Positions 1 through 12,426 of a stretch of 64,000 nucleotides of DNA are shown here, piece after piece. Source of the stretch: Hypericum androsaemum (lineage: Eukaryota; Streptophyta; Magnoliopsida; Malpighiales; Hypericaceae). The position numbers and the translations under genes were made by a program. The notes under the pieces were generated by a model. It was not told the origin of the DNA, did not search any database, and was given only the letters and a program-made list of their open reading frames with translations. Position 1 is the first letter of the stretch; each line of letters begins with the position of its first letter. The stretch covers positions 13,594,308 to 13,658,307 of the forward strand of contig OZ023184.1 in assembly GCA_963995505.1 (NCBI GenBank), given 5' to 3'.

Positions 1-173
1 AAGATTACAAAGTTAAAAAAATTCATCAGTTAGTTTTAAAATTCTCCTCTGCCCTAACTTTTATTAACTAATTTTATTTTTCTACCCTAACATTTATTAC
101 TTTATTTTTTTTAGCATCATTTATTACTTGATTCAGACTTCAAAAGAATAAACGCTCCAACCCTTTATCGAAA

Positions 174-314
174 AAATTATTTTTATTATGAGAAATTCTT
201 TAAAAAATTTTGGTCTAAAATAATAGAAAAAAATAATGTCAAGAAAATTATTTTTATTATGAGAAATTTTTTAAAAATTTTTTGGCGCAAAATAATAGAA
301 GAAAATAATGCCAA
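174..314. repeat. tandem duplication, about 70 bp x 2
   Basis: Two imperfect copies of an AT-rich unit (174-243 and 244-314) both run from TTATTTTTATTATGAG to ATAATGYCAAG. The whole of 1-359 is AT-rich and I see no gene in it. Confidence 0.7.
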
Positions 315-359
315 GATGTGAAAATTTGTGGAAAAAATTTAGCTTTTGTTTGTTTTCAA

Positions 360-915
360 TAGGGATGTCGATGGAAAGGGTAGGGTAGGGTATCAATAGG
401 ACCATACATATACCCTAGTTTCGAAAGTTGGACCCATACCCTACTCCTGGACCCTCGAAAAATTTTATTACTAGATCATATCCTTATCCTTAGGGTCTGT
501 AGGGTCTGCAGGGTCCGACCCTCGAATTAAATGCAAAATAATTTTGATAATTTTTTAAACACAAAATTTTAATTTTGTATATAAAATTTAAATAAATCAT
601 AACTAAGATGTGAAGATTAATCATGAAATTATTAGTATATCAATAAAGAAAATTAGAATTATATGCAACTCGAAATTGGAGTCAATAACATGAATCATAT
701 TTTATAATATTTGAGAAATTTATGACAATTTATAAGTAAAAAATAAAAATCAATGGGTCTATTTAGGGTCTTATGACAGTCTACCTAGGTAGGATCCAAA
801 GTAGGGTAAAAGGGTAAAGGTAGGGTATGAAATACCCTATCCTAGACCCCTACTTTAAATTCGACTCATACCTATACCCTACCTTAGACCCAGTCAAAGT
901 CAACAGACCCTTGAT
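360..915. mobile_element. possible hAT-like non-autonomous element rich in TAGGGT
   Basis: The left end begins TAGGGATGTCGATGG, which resembles plant hAT termini. Both ends are packed with short GGGTA/TACCC motifs in opposite orientations, like hAT subterminal repeats. The right end is the ACAGACCCTT around 905-914. The centre (540-770) is AT-rich and non-coding. I could not find a clean 8-bp target duplication, so the boundaries and class are uncertain. It is not a telomere array: the motif is TAGGGT or GGGTA, not a TTTAGGG tandem. The stretch 916-1082 shows nothing else. Confidence 0.3.
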
Positions 916-1082
916 CCACAGGATAAAGATAAGACCCGACCTCTAAGATATGGGTATTTCTGCCAGAAAATAGTAATACTCAACAACACGATGGCGTAGC
1001 GACCGTAAAAAAATATAGTGCGTGTAGATATTATTTCTTCGGTTTTGGAAAAGGAACATTTTTGGAAATACTGTAATGTCTT

Positions 1083-1622
1083 TGTTGGAATAAATTTCTA
1101 TTAATGCAATCTCACACCCCTTCGTCCGAAAAGTCACAAACTTTTTGGAAAATTGGGGTACATGATGGGCACATCCGAAGAGTCACGAACACTTTGGAAA
1201 ACTCTACAAGGACGAAGAGGTACCTGGAGGGTACATCTGAAGAGTCACTAACTTTTTGGATCACATCATGCCCCTTCATAAATGCATGTGACTTTTTAGG
1301 TTCCAACCCTCCATCGCCTATAAATAGGCCTGCCCCCCTCATTTGCAAATCACCCCGAACACTCATTGCATAAGCATTCATTAGCAATACTCGGTCTACT
1401 CTCTCCCTCTCTAAGAAAGTTTCAAGTATCCAAGGTTCGCCCGAAGCTTCGAGATTCGTTGTGCTACGATCTTGGAAGCATCAAAGTCATTGTATCTTGG
1501 GGACGATTGCCGCAGCCCGTGAGCACTGAATACGGGATAATCTCATCTTACGGAGAAAGAGTCTAACTCTTGCCTCGACTTTACAAGATCCTAATCAAGT
1601 ACACCACCTCCGACAAACAACA
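1083..1622 (+). repeat. 5' LTR of the first copia element
   Basis: It starts TGTTGGAATAAA and ends ACAAACAACA. A TATA-like CCTATAAATAGG lies at about 1316-1328, followed by a pyrimidine-rich stretch near 1400, consistent with a U3/R boundary. Confidence 0.93.
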
Positions 1623-1651
1623 ATCGTAAGACAAGATCTGTGTACTTGAAG

Positions 1652-4600
1652 ATGACATCAACAAGCTCAGCACCAGTGCCAGCGGTCCCAGGAACTGTCC
1701 ACGCCGAAAGGCCGACCAAGTTCAACGGTACCGAGTTCAAGAGATGGCAACAGAAGATGCTGTTCTGCCTGACGACGCTCAACCTGGTCTGATTCTTGAA
1801 GGAAGAGGCTCCGAAGGTGGCAGAAAATGAGGCTGATCCACAGAAGATCAACACCCTCGATGCATGGAGTTACATCGACTTCCTATGTCGTAACTATGTC
1901 CTTAATAGCTTAGACAACGCCCTCTACAATATCTATGCAGGTACCAAGATTGCGAAAGAGTTGTGGGACTCTCTGGAGAAGAAGTACAAAATAGAGGATG
2001 CCAGGATGAAGAAATTCATCGTCGGAAGGTTCCTTAACTTCTAGATGGTGGACTCCAGGATGGTCATAGACCAAGTCCAAGAGCTGCAGCTGATTCTACA
2101 CAAAATTCACGCCGAAGGTATGCAACTCGGCGAATCCTTCCAGGTGGCTGCTCTGATCGAGAAGTTACCCCCTCTGTAGAAGGACTTCAAGAACTACCTC
2201 AAGGATAAGAAGAAGGACATGGGGCTGGAAGACCTGATCGTGAGACTAAGGATCGAGGAAGATAACCGAAAGTCCGAAGTCAATATCGATAGGACCAACT
2301 CTGAGGCTAAGGCACACCTCGCCGAAGGTGGTACTGGCAAGAAAAGGAAGAAGCTCGGGAATAAGCAGGAGAAGCAAGAGCCAAAGCAAAAGAAGGCTAA
2401 GAATATCAAGGGCAATTGCTACAACTGAGACAAACCCGGTCACATGGCAAAAGATTGTCGCCTGCCAAAGAGGGACGATCGTGAGAAGGTAAATCTGGCC
2501 GAAGACCTGTCTGAGCTAGACTTATCCGCTGTGGTATTTGAAGCCAATCTGGTAGATAACCCAAGAGAGTGGTTCATTGACACAGGAGGAACCCGACACA
2601 TCTGCTCAGACAAGGAGATGTTCTCAACCTATATCGCGGTCAATGATCAGTTGTTTATGAGTAACTCCGCAACTTCTCTCGTAGTCGGACTAGGCCAGGT
2701 AGTGCTGAAGCTGACCTCCGAAAAAGAGTTGACCCTCAAAGATGTGCTGTATGTCCCAGACATTCGTAAAAATTTAGTATCCGGCTCACTGTTAAGCAAA
2801 GCTGGGATGAAGCTAGTATTTGAGGCTGATAGGTTTGTTCTGACCAAGGCCGGTGCCTTTGTAGGAAAGGGTTACCTCGAGAGGGGGCTCTTCAAGATGA
2901 ATGTAATAACTGTCAAATGTGCATTTAATGGCCCTAATAAAGTTGTTAATTCTTCTTATTTGGCTGAGTGTTCTAACTTATGGCATGATAGATTAGGACA
3001 CGTAAATTTGAGCTCACTAAGAAAGTTAGTAAGTTTAAATTTATTGCCTAAGATGGAGTTTGACCCGAACAATAAATGTGAAGTATGTGTAAAGGCAAAA
3101 ATGACCAAAGTACATTTCCATTCAGTGAAAAAAAGTACTACACCTTTAGAGTTAATTCATACCGACATATGCGATATGAAACAAGTGCAAACTAGAGGTG
3201 GGAAAAAGTATTTCATCACATTTATTGACGATTACACGAGAAACTGTTACGTACAGCTCTTGGAAGGAAAAGACGAAGCTCTAGAAGTTTTCAAGAGTTA
3301 TAAGAATGAGGTTAAAAATTAACTTAGCACTAAAATCAAAATGATTCAAAGTGATAGAGGGGGGAGAATATGTAGTTTCGTTTGAGGAATTCTGCCAACA
3401 AAATAGTATTATTCATCAGACAACAGCTCCATACTCACCTCAATCAAATGGCGTAGCAGAATGCAAGAATCGAACTCTTAAGGAGATGATGAACGCTATG
3501 TTGATTAGCTCGGACTTACCCCAGAACTTGTGGGGGGAAGTTGTACTCTCAGCTAATCACATTCTAAACAAATTGCCACACAAGAAAATGGGCAAAATTC
3601 TATATAAACTATGGATAGGGAGAAAGCTTTCCTACGGTTACCTTAAAGTGTGGGGGTGCCTAGTTAAGGTAGAAATACCTCTGCCTAAAAGGGTGAGAAT
3701 AGGACCCAAGACCGTTGACTGTATCTTCATCGGATATGCCCACAATAGTAGCGCATACCGATTTCTAGTGCACAAGTCTGAAAACTCTGAAATCAACGAG
3801 AGAATAGTCATAGAATCAAGGAATGCAATATTTTTTGAGAATATCTTTCCTAAAAAGGAAACGAAAGAAGTAAGCTCAAACAAAAGAAGTTATAAAGCTA
3901 CACAAGGCTCTGATCAAGGTGCTGAGAAACCTAGACGGAGTAAGAGAGCCAAAACGGCCAAATCATTTGGTCCAGATTTTCTAAATTACATGTTAGAAAA
4001 TGAACCTGGGATAATCCAAGAGGCATTATCCAGTCCGGATGCTCCTCTCTGGAAAGAAGCTATCAATAGTGAGATAGAATTCATCATGCGAAACTACACG
4101 TGGAAAATCGTGGATCTTCTACCAGGTTGCAAACCTTTAGGTTGCAAGTAGATCCTTAAAAAAAATACAAAGCTGATGGATTAATCGACAAGTACAAAGC
4201 TCGGTTGGTAGCTAAAGGGTTCAAACAGAAGGAAGGATATGATTTCTTTGACACCTATTCGCCGGTCACAAGAATCACATCTATTAGAGTGCTCAATTCT
4301 GTTGCAGCACTCTATGACCTCGAGCTACATCAGATGGATGTAAAAATAGCTTTTCTAAATGGAGAACTGGAAGAGAAAATATATATGGAACAACCTGAAG
4401 GGTTTGTTGCCCCCGGACAAGAACATAAAGTATGCAAGCTGGTCAAGTCACTGTACGGGCCGAAACAGGCGCTGAAACAATGGCATGAGAAATTTGACAG
4501 AATAATGATGTCAAATGGCTTTAAGATCAATGAGTGTAATAAATGTGTATACATTAAAGGCACACATGATGCTTACGTAATTGTATGTCTGTATGTAGAC

Positions 4601-5542
4601 GACACGCTAATCACGGGAAGTAGTAAAGATATTATCGTAAAAACTGAGAACATGTTAAAGAATAACTTTGATAAGAAAGATATGGGTCTAGCTGACGTCA
4701 TACTAGGGATTAAAATCTCTAGGATGATTGAAGGAATTGTCTTGTCATAATCTCACTACGTTGAGAATATACTCAAGAAATTCGATGCGTTTTACAAACC
4801 TCCGGCTAAGACTCCGGTAGATCTGAATCTACACTTGGCTAAAAACAGAGGTGACCCAGTATCTCAACTGAAATATGCAAAGATCATTGGGAGTGTAATG
4901 TACTTAACAAATTGTACACGCCCTGAAATTACATACTCAGTTAGCAAGCTTAGTAGATTCACGAGCAATCCAGGACCAGACCACTGGCTAGCTCTGGAAA
5001 GAGTTCTAAAGTATCTGAAACATACCATGAACCATGGCATACTTTATACTAGGTATCCAGCTGTATTGGAAGGATATAGTGATGCGAATTGGATATCGGA
5101 CACTAAAGACTCCAAATTCACTAGTGGTTATGTGTTCACCATAGGTGGAGGAGCTGTGTCCTGGAAATCCTCTAAACAAACATGCATAGCTCAATCCACC
5201 ATGGAGTCAGAGTTTGTAGCACTAGACAAAGCTGGGGAAGAAGCTGAATGGCTCAGAAATTTTCTAGAGGATATTCCGTGTTGGAACAAGCCTGTGCCCC
5301 CTGTATTGATACATTGTGATAGCATGTCTGCAATTGGGAGAGCACAAAGTACTATGTACAACGGTAAGTCTCGACATATCTGTAGGAGACATAACACTGT
5401 TAGACAATTGATCTCAAGTGGAGTAATAACCATTGATTATGTGAAGTCCAAGGACAACATAGCTGATCCTTTGACGAAAGGAATCAACAGAGATCAAATG
5501 TATAATGCAGTAAGGGGAATGGGGTTAAAACTCACACATTAA
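1652..5542 (+). pseudogene. copia gag-pol polyprotein, broken
   Basis: Reading from ATG 1652, gag is followed by a zinc knuckle near 2415-2455 whose second Cys codon is now a stop. Next come a protease region (aspartate in FIDTGGTRH, about 2575), the integrase HHCC zinc site (about 2980-3095) and catalytic core, reverse transcriptase with a YVDD box (4592-4603), and RNase H ending at 5542. In-frame stops lie at 1790, 2042, 2177, 2426, 3320, 4149 and 4748. Two frame changes fall in homopolymers: a G run near 3357-3364 and an A run near 4158-4165. Domain content is clear from the translation. No single product can be made. Confidence 0.92.
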
Positions 5543-6087
5543 AGAACGTTCATAGCGGTAACTCAACCATGATGAGTGGAGATCCCACAAACTTGGTGCA
5601 ATGAGACAACTAAGTTATGGATGGTTCAGAAGATCACTTGGAACCCGTTCCATTCTCAGAAGCTGTCCAAGTACTATCCTGCAAAGGTGTGGTAAGGTTA
5701 AGCGTCTACGCTTTTAACGATTCCTATACCAGATAAAGGTGGAGTATAGCAGGATACTCCTGATAGGAGATCACCTATATAAGTGTGAAGTGAGGCCACT
5801 TCAAATAGAAAAAAAACTTATGAATCCAAGATAAGGTCCATGGCCGAAACAGACACAACGTGAGAACCAGAAGATATTAGAGATATCATTGTGTAAATGT
5901 TATTGTCTTGGTTTACATAAAAAAGCTGACTAGTTCAAGACATCGCGTTCACTGAACAGCAAGTAAATCTGATAGCATTTTACTAGGGAAGGTTCAAAGC
6001 CGTAAGCTACCTTTCTCGATGCAATGATAACTTGTCGGAATTTTCTTAAACTGTCAGCATGCATTAATTATCATTCATGTGGGGGAT

Positions 6088-6627
6088 TGTTGGAATAAAT
6101 TTTCATTAATGCAATCTCACACCCCTTCGTCCGAAAAGTCACGAACTTTTTGGAAAATTGGGGTGCATGATGGGCACATCCGAAGAGTCACGAACTCTTT
6201 GGAAAACTCTACAAGGACGAAGAGGTACCTGGAGGGTACATATGAAGAGACACAAACTTTTTGGATCACATCATGCCCCTTCAGAAATGCATGTGACTTT
6301 TCAGGTTCCAATTCTCCATCGCCTATAAATAGGCATGCCCCCCTCATTTGCAAATCACCCCGAACACTCATTGCATAAGCATCCATTAGCAATAGTCGGT
6401 CTACTCTCTCCCTCTCTAAGAAAGTTCCAAGTATCCAAGGTTCGCCCGAAACTTCGAGATTCATTGTGCTACGATCTTGGAAGCAGCAAAGTCGTCGTAT
6501 CTTGGGGACGATTGCCGCAGCCCGTGAACACTGAATACTGGGCAATCTCGTCTTACGGAGAATGAGTCTAACTCTTGCCTCGACTTTACAAGATCCTAAT
6601 CAAGTACACCACCTTCGACAAACAATA
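6088..6627 (+). repeat. 3' LTR of the first copia element
   Basis: This is the second 540-bp copy. Its last dinucleotide is TA instead of CA, so the terminus has mutated. The remaining flank to the LEA gene, 6633-6812, shows no gene. Confidence 0.93.
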
Positions 6628-6753
6628 ATCTTTATATGTAGTGCCTATGAATCTTTATAAAAGATTTATAATCCAACTCTTCTGCAGATTTTTTGTTATA
6701 TACCTTTCATGTTATTTTTTAGTGAAATTAGCCCTCTGACCACAAACCGTGAC

Positions 6754-6779
6754 CATAAATCAAACATTAGTCCACTAAA
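6754..6779 (-). repeat. 26-bp inverted copy of 11461-11486
   Basis: This stretch is the exact reverse complement of 11461-11486 (TTTAGTGGACTAATG...TTTATG). Sequences on either side do not match, so it is probably the remnant end of a dispersed repeat. Confidence 0.75.
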
Positions 6780-6812
6780 TATAAGTTCTTGATATCAGAA
6801 AGACTGTACCGC

Positions 6813-6818
6813 ATTTAT
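6813..6818 (-). terminator. poly(A) signal for the LEA gene
   Basis: AATAAA on the minus strand, about 112 bp past the LEA stop codon, is at a normal distance for a plant polyadenylation signal. Confidence 0.45.
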
Positions 6819-6929
6819 TGAATTAGTACATTACAAAGAACTGTAACAACCGAACACCCCCAAGATGCACAAACAGAAAGTAACACCGTTGAACAAACTG
6901 AACTTCCAACGAAAACAAAGCCCTCAAAT

Positions 6930-7723
6930 TCAGTAGGTCCCACCAGTCCCAGGCCCAGGTGTTGCAACATACCCAGGCCCATATCCAGCCACATTGGGCC
7001 CCGGCCCACTTGCAGTATGCCCCGTCATCCCTCCGGGCAGCCCGCTCGCCCCCGTCCCATGGCCAGGCACGGCGGACACGTGGTGAGTTCCCGTCGGGTA
7101 CCCGGCCTGGACGGTAACCGGGTGCGAGTGGGTCCCGGAGGTCATGTAATTGGGGCCGGTGGTGTACTGGGCCGGCATCCCAGCCTCGCTGGCATGCTTG
7201 GCGGCCGCGTTGTGCTGACGGGCCTCATGCTTGTGAATATCGGCGCGGGCCATCCTCTCTTCCTTCTTCTCAGCTGCTATCTCCTTCCGGACTGGGTCGT
7301 GGGCCGACATCTTCTCCGCCTGCCAATTCCAACAACACAGCGTTACCAAAAATGCGGGTATTTAGTACAACATTTTAATACAAAATGTATTGACTTAGGA
7401 CAAAAATAAACCCACGGCAGGAATACATTAACCAACTTGATATTTGGGAGGGATAATTATACGATACGTACACGTAACAAACGTTGATTTACCAAGCTGT
7501 AAGAGGTTGTATTTATTTAAAATCTAACGAATGTAAAAAATATTATTGACAAAATTGATCCCTACTTTGAACCAAAAAAATGTTCAACTCTAGAGAGATA
7601 AAAAAAAAGGTCAAAAAGCATTAGTTAGGAGTAAACCTTTTCTTGCACAAGGGCCTTGGTTTTCTCCATGCCAGCCTTGGCAGAGGCGGCGACGTTGGAG
7701 GCGGTTTCCTTCATGGACTGCAT
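6930..7723 (-). CDS. group 1 LEA protein (LEA_1 / D-113 type), 158 aa, two exons
   Basis: Exon 1 is 7723-7637 (29 codons, starting MQSMKETASNVAASAKAG). The intron is 7636-7320 (GT...AG, phase 0). Exon 2 is 7319-6930 (129 codons plus stop). The first 70 or so residues form the charged, helix-prone LEA_1 domain, with the family landmarks MEKTKA, AEKMSAHDPV and ARQHNAAAK. The tail is disordered and rich in Gly, Thr, His and Pro (repeats like PGHGTG), with no Cys beyond the start. LEA_1 proteins accumulate in drying seeds and stressed tissue, and protect enzymes and membranes as hydrophilic, conditionally folding proteins in cytosol and nucleus. The length matches Arabidopsis LEA4-5-like members. 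Coding sequence is GC-rich against AT-rich flanks. Upstream ABRE/G-box sites fit ABA control. Family assignment is very secure; which LEA_1 member it is cannot be said. Confidence 0.93.
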
Positions 7724-7736
7724 TGTAATAAAACTC

Positions 7737-7760
7737 CTCTCTCTCTCTCTCTCTCTCTCT
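7737..7760. repeat. (CT)12 microsatellite in the LEA 5' UTR
   Basis: Twelve CT units lie just upstream of the LEA start codon. On the gene's strand this is a GA run within the predicted 5' UTR, a common place for such tracts in plants. Confidence 0.9.
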
Positions 7761-7842
7761 ACAGTTGTAATATCACTTCGTTGCTACACTCTCGTCGTTC
7801 GAATTGTACTGGATGGTACAAAAGAAAGGGGGGCAGTTGGGA

Positions 7843-7948
7843 TTTTATAGAGTTCGTAACGAGGCTACAGCATGCTGGTGCCACGTGGCATGTAGGAACG
7901 ATACGTGGGGGCCTGGGAGGAGCGGAGTCGTCTCTACTGCGACACGTG
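7843..7948 (-). promoter_or_regulatory. LEA promoter: TATA box plus ABRE/G-box cluster
   Basis: Minus-strand TATAAAA at 7849-7843 lies 120 bp before the LEA ATG. Upstream are CACGTG at 7882-7887, ACGTGG (plus-strand reading) at 7903-7908 and CACGTG at 7943-7948. Clustered ABREs are the known binding sites of ABF/AREB bZIP factors and typify LEA promoters. ABA control is inferred, not shown. Confidence 0.7.
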
Positions 7949-7989
7949 GAAGTAGATAAGCGACCCAAGGCAGTGGATGCTGTAACTTC

Positions 7990-9160
7990 TGATTGGATGG
8001 GGTAGCATTTTTTATTCTATGTATATCTTAACGAAGAGAAAATTTAAATTCGAATAAATTATAATATTCATTCATTAAATTGTTTAAACAAACATTTTAA
8101 AAAAAAATTTATCATTTAAATTCGAGATGTCTTGTCTAATTATAAGATAACTTCTTTATAATCGATCTTAGTAGTTTATTGTAATGGGGTGTTAGTAACG
8201 TGGAGGTGTCGTACTATGAGTGGCACGAATATTTTAGATGAGTGGCGACTCGAAGCTGGTAGTTGCTACGCGTGTCATGTCGGCCCATTTTATCTCGTTT
8301 ACATTACATTACATGATAGCCTTGGGCAGACCCTGGGTAAATTACCTAGCCTGGGGCAGACCCCATAATTTTTTGGGTAAATTACCCTTTTTATGTTCGG
8401 TCATCTTCTCATTCAGAATAAATTTGTTTGTCGGAATAAAATTTGTTCGCCGGAGAAAATGACCGAAAGGTTTTGTTCGCCTGAGAAGAAGATCAGAAGA
8501 GTATAATAGTCATTTCTATTACCAAAAATGAAAAAAGTGCGGATAATTTTAGTGAAGGACCCGAGAGTTTTTAAAACAAAAGATGAGGGAAAGTAAAATC
8601 ATTTTCAAAAATCCAAAGACCCGAGGAGGAGGATAACCAACACCATGGACAAGGGGATAATTTATCCTAATTTTTTTATAACAACTAAACACTCGGGGAC
8701 TAATACTAGTTAGGATAAGATTTGAAAAAATAGGTTAATTATTCTATCAAATATTAAATAATATTTTTTCATAAAAGATTAACATTTTTTAGTTAATATA
8801 GAATAACGTCTTCGTCAATATGTTAATATGTTTGGCCAAAATTTTAATGTTGACAGATAATTATAAAGTTGCATTACACTGATTCCAAAAGAATTGCTGA
8901 TGCATCTAATGACGAAAGTGGTAATATTGACATGCATATGCTTCATAAATGTGTTGTGCATTCTATTTGCGTATTATTGATTGCTCCATTTTTTTCCCCG
9001 TAAAATGCCATTTGAAATTTATTCATCAATGAGTAAGTAATATAATCGTGTATAAACATATAAACTAATCCTCTATAAATATCTAAGTATACATCAAGAC
9101 AAGACCGAATGGAGACATCACACAACATAACCAAACGAGATCACTAGTGCAAGCTTGAAA
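7990..9160. other. AT-rich intergenic DNA with a MULE-type end fragment
   Basis: I see no gene. A short duplication, GGGCAGACCC...GGGTAAATTACC, occurs twice at 8322-8390. The part from about 8515 to 8690 (AAGGACCCGAGAG, then GGGATAATTTATCC) resembles the right end of the Mutator-like element at 34255-35573, so it is probably a decayed relative. Confidence 0.45.
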
Positions 9161-9162
9161 AA

Positions 9163-9465
9163 AGCATATGCAACACGGATGTCCTCCCTCTAGGTGTGTT
9201 GTATGTGGATCTTTTAGTCACGAGCTAGCAACTCCCAAGCGCGAGGAATAAGAGTCGAGTGTGAGTGGTTGCGGGGGACGTCGTGGCCCACACAAAATAT
9301 GACCAATGTTGAGTCAACCTCTACTACGTGGGTTTACCAGAGGCCTCTCTCCCACGTCAGACCGAGGTCCAAGATAAGTGCACATAGTTCTGTAGCAAAG
9401 GACATGCAATGACCAATGCCATAGTTTCCTCATGAAGCCCCATCAATGTTGAGTTTGACAAAATT
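9163..9465 (-). pseudogene. LINE-type RNase H relic
   Basis: On the minus strand, from about 9465 downwards, the translation reads as the plant RVT_3 RNase H domain found at the 3' end of non-LTR retrotransposons. It has NIDGAS (first Asp), TELCALIL (Glu) and VEVDSTLVI (second Asp), then PRAWELLARD and IQHT. In-frame stops interrupt it at least four times and part of the N-terminal half is deleted. No reverse transcriptase is left nearby. Confidence 0.75.
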
Positions 9466-10649
9466 TTCTAATGTGCGCGTCAATAATATCAAGATCTCTC
9501 ATCGAATTAAAAATGGAGTAATCTGATCGGTTAAAACTCTTGTATCCATTATTAATTTCTTAAGTTGACAACAGTGAATATGTGTAATATTCTCATTCAC
9601 ATGACCTGCATGTAAGGCTGATTACTCCATTGTTTGTTGATTGTGTTGATCAATTTGAGAGAATAAAGGAAAAGGTAGAATAAAAAATGTGTTTTATATT
9701 TCACTCATGTAAACAATGATTTTATATAACAAAGAATCATAAATCACAAACACTTAAAATTTATAAATAAAATAAATAAATAAATCTTTTAATTTTATCA
9801 AAATCTTCCAAAGCGCCCTAGAGAGATTTTAGCAACTGTTTAAGTCTCGAAAAATTGTCAAAACATAATCATCCATAACTATGGCTACAACTATTTAATA
9901 ATATGTTAACTATTCCTAATTGTTCTTCATGATACTCTGATAGTTTTCAACACTATTTTGTTTTGAATTAAATAATTTTTTAACCATAAAGCATTCCAAG
10001 GGAATTAGAAGTTAACTAGGCACCAAGCTGCATTTTGGTTCTCTCTCCCTTCCTCTCGTGACTAGCTTTGGATTCGGTGCAGGACCTAATAGGCGGGTCC
10101 CACACCGTATGGGATTCAATCTGAGCCATGAATTTGCTATGAAAACACGTGTGTAAAGATCTGACGGTGTACACGCGTGAAGGATATTAAGATAATTAAG
10201 GCACTCGCGAGTCAGCCTTTCCTCTCCCAATGAGAGCAATAAACGCGTCAGCCTTTTTTCTTTTGCTAGTTACTCTTCTCAAGGCTGCATTTTTTCCCTT
10301 CCCTCTTATTAATTATTTTTTTCTTACATTTATTTTTTAGTCTTTTACGCATGTGAAAGTTTTTTTTAGAGAGATGTGCAAGGTTTTTTGACTCCACATA
10401 TTTTTGGTATCTTATTTTATTATTAAGTGAAAATTTTGTAGGTGAAATTTATTCATATATACTGTAAAATAGAATGGTACATTTTGTCATGTGATATTTA
10501 TATATAATGCAAACTAATAAAATGGTATTTCATGTAAAGATTATAATTAATATATATTTGGGTATTTTTTGCACAATTCCCAAATAATTTGTGTAGTTTT
10601 TTGTGCAATTCTCAAATAATACAACCATAACATTTGTCTAGTGCAATTA
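9466..10649. other. intergenic, no gene seen
   Basis: AT-rich sequence around a slightly more GC-rich patch (10020-10260) with scattered ACGTGT/ACGCGT motifs. I found no long or recognisable reading frame and no repeat ends. Confidence 0.4.
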
Positions 10650-11300
10650 CGATAAAATGGCACGCTCGGTTATGATAAAATGATATGTCCGATTATGACA
10701 AAAAACAGGCCCGGTTATAATAAAATACCATGCCCAACTACGATATAATGGCATGCCCCATTATGTCTAAAGAGCATGTCTGGTTAACTTTATAATAAAT
10801 AATTTAAATAATAAATTAGATTACTAATTAAAGGGCATCTCCGGTTATGTTAAAATGACATGTCCGACTATGACTAATGGCATACCCAGCTATGTATAAC
10901 GGCATGCCATAATATTTAATAAACCAGTAATAAATTAATTATTTAATTAAATAGCATATTTGGTTATGTTAAAATGGCGTGCCCAACTATGACTAATGGC
11001 ATGCCCTGATATGTCTAATGGCATGACACAGTATGTCTAATGACATGTCCAGTTAATATTTAATAAATTTTATAATAAATTAACTAAATAATAAATTAGA
11101 TTATTAATTGAATATTATATCCGATTATGTTAAAATGGCATGTCCATTTAATATTTAATAAAAATTATAATAAATAAATTGAATGGCATATCCGATTATG
11201 TTAAAATGGCATACGCAACTATGACTAAGGATATGTCTGGGTAAGATAAATGGCATGTCCGATTATGGTAAAATGACATAACCTCTTATATTAAAATGAT
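10650..11300. repeat. degenerate minisatellite, unit about 23 bp
   Basis: About twenty imperfect units of the form ATGGCATGTCCGGTTATGTT recur, broken by AT-rich spacers (TTAATATTTAATAAA) at about 10790-10825, 10910-10950, 11050-11110 and 11150-11180. The same core, with C/T changes, recurs at 41110-41395. Confidence 0.75.
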
Positions 11301-12421
11301 TAATATTAATTAATACTTATAATAAAAAATTAAATAATTAGTTAAATAATATTAATATATCAGTTTTATTTATTTCAATATATATATGATACGAGTTTTT
11401 ATTATATATATATGATATAATATATCATGTTTCAAAGGCGGAACAGGATATATGAAAGCTTTTAGTGGACTAATGTTTGATTTATGAACGAATAAGGACA
11501 AGATTAAAAAAAGGGTTGCGACCCACGCGCCCACAATCCCCTCCCCCCACTCCCTCTCTCCCCATTGATGGGACGTGCACGCGTCTCCTAAAAAATGACA
11601 ATTTTGTCCCTTTCATGGATGGGACGGAATACAGGATTCCGTGCCCAATTCAGGTCCCTCGTGACTGCTTACTCGAATTGTAATTTTGGATCTCTCCCTC
11701 CCTATCCATGAACTTACGTTATTTTGAATTTACACTAGTACTGTGTCTTTTTAATTTTTAGTATTCAAGGTCAAGAAGTGTCAATCCATATTTTAGGATA
11801 CAAACTCTCTAGATGTTGTCTTTCAGATTCTTTTAGAAATAAAATTTATATAGCACCATTAAATAATTACACCAACCAATGTGCTTATAAGCACACATCT
11901 ATGTAGCATTTGCATAGCTTTCTTGTACAAAGATAACGACCTCCTCCTCAAAAAATAAAACTCCCACTACACCTTTTTAAGTCATCTAGCCTAGCCCATT
12001 GATTAGACGCGGTCCCCTCACTCAAGAAAATATCCCTTCTTCACTCACAACCTTTCTATCTCCGTTCATCGCCGACCAGTACACCGAAGGGGAAGACCAA
12101 GACGATTCTTCCTTGATGGCTACAAATAAGGATTAACCTCAAACATTAAAAACTAATTTCTGCTGAAGTTCCTTACGAAACCAAATTACCTAAATCCTAC
12201 CGCCAGTGTTTCCCTTAGTTGCTTATTGACATCAATGAATTTTTCCAAGCTCTGTCGATATTTTTGAGTGAAATTCAGGATTTAATTATTGGTGAAAATT
12301 TTTGCTAAAAAAATTATGTTGAACTAAATCCCTTAGCAGAATTTGGAAAAAATCAAATCGCAAATATTGGTCAAATCGCAAATATCTAGTATCAACAGTG
12401 GAAATGAAGTTCATCAGTAAA
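11301..12421. other. intergenic, no gene seen
   Basis: AT-rich with TATATATA runs (11370-11430). The 26-bp inverted copy of 6754-6779 sits at 11461-11486. A C-rich stretch at 11520-11570 (CCCCTCCCCCCACTCC) has no coding support. Nothing else is recognisable. Confidence 0.4.
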
Positions 12422-12426
12422 AGTAT

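Larger units (their letters stand above)
1083..6627 (+). mobile_element. Ty1/copia LTR retrotransposon, full length, inactive
   Basis: Two 540-bp direct repeats (1083-1622 and 6088-6627) bound an internal region with gag, protease, integrase, reverse transcriptase and RNase H in copia order. The flanks are GTCTT (1078-1082) and ATCTT (6628-6632), a target duplication with one change. By eye the LTRs differ at about 29 of 540 sites, so the insertion is old. A purine-rich tract (GTGGGGGAT, 6079-6087) precedes the 3' LTR. I do not see the usual initiator tRNA-Met primer site after the 5' LTR. From 5543 to 6078 the internal tail is non-coding. Stops and frameshifts make the element non-autonomous today. 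Confidence 0.93.

Noticed and set aside
360..915. Interstitial telomere repeat
   Set aside because: The motif is TAGGGT/GGGTA scattered in both orientations, not a tandem TTTAGGG array.
7017..8005. Plus-strand frames over the LEA gene (up to 130 codons)
   Set aside because: They are antisense shadows of the GC-rich LEA exons and promoter.
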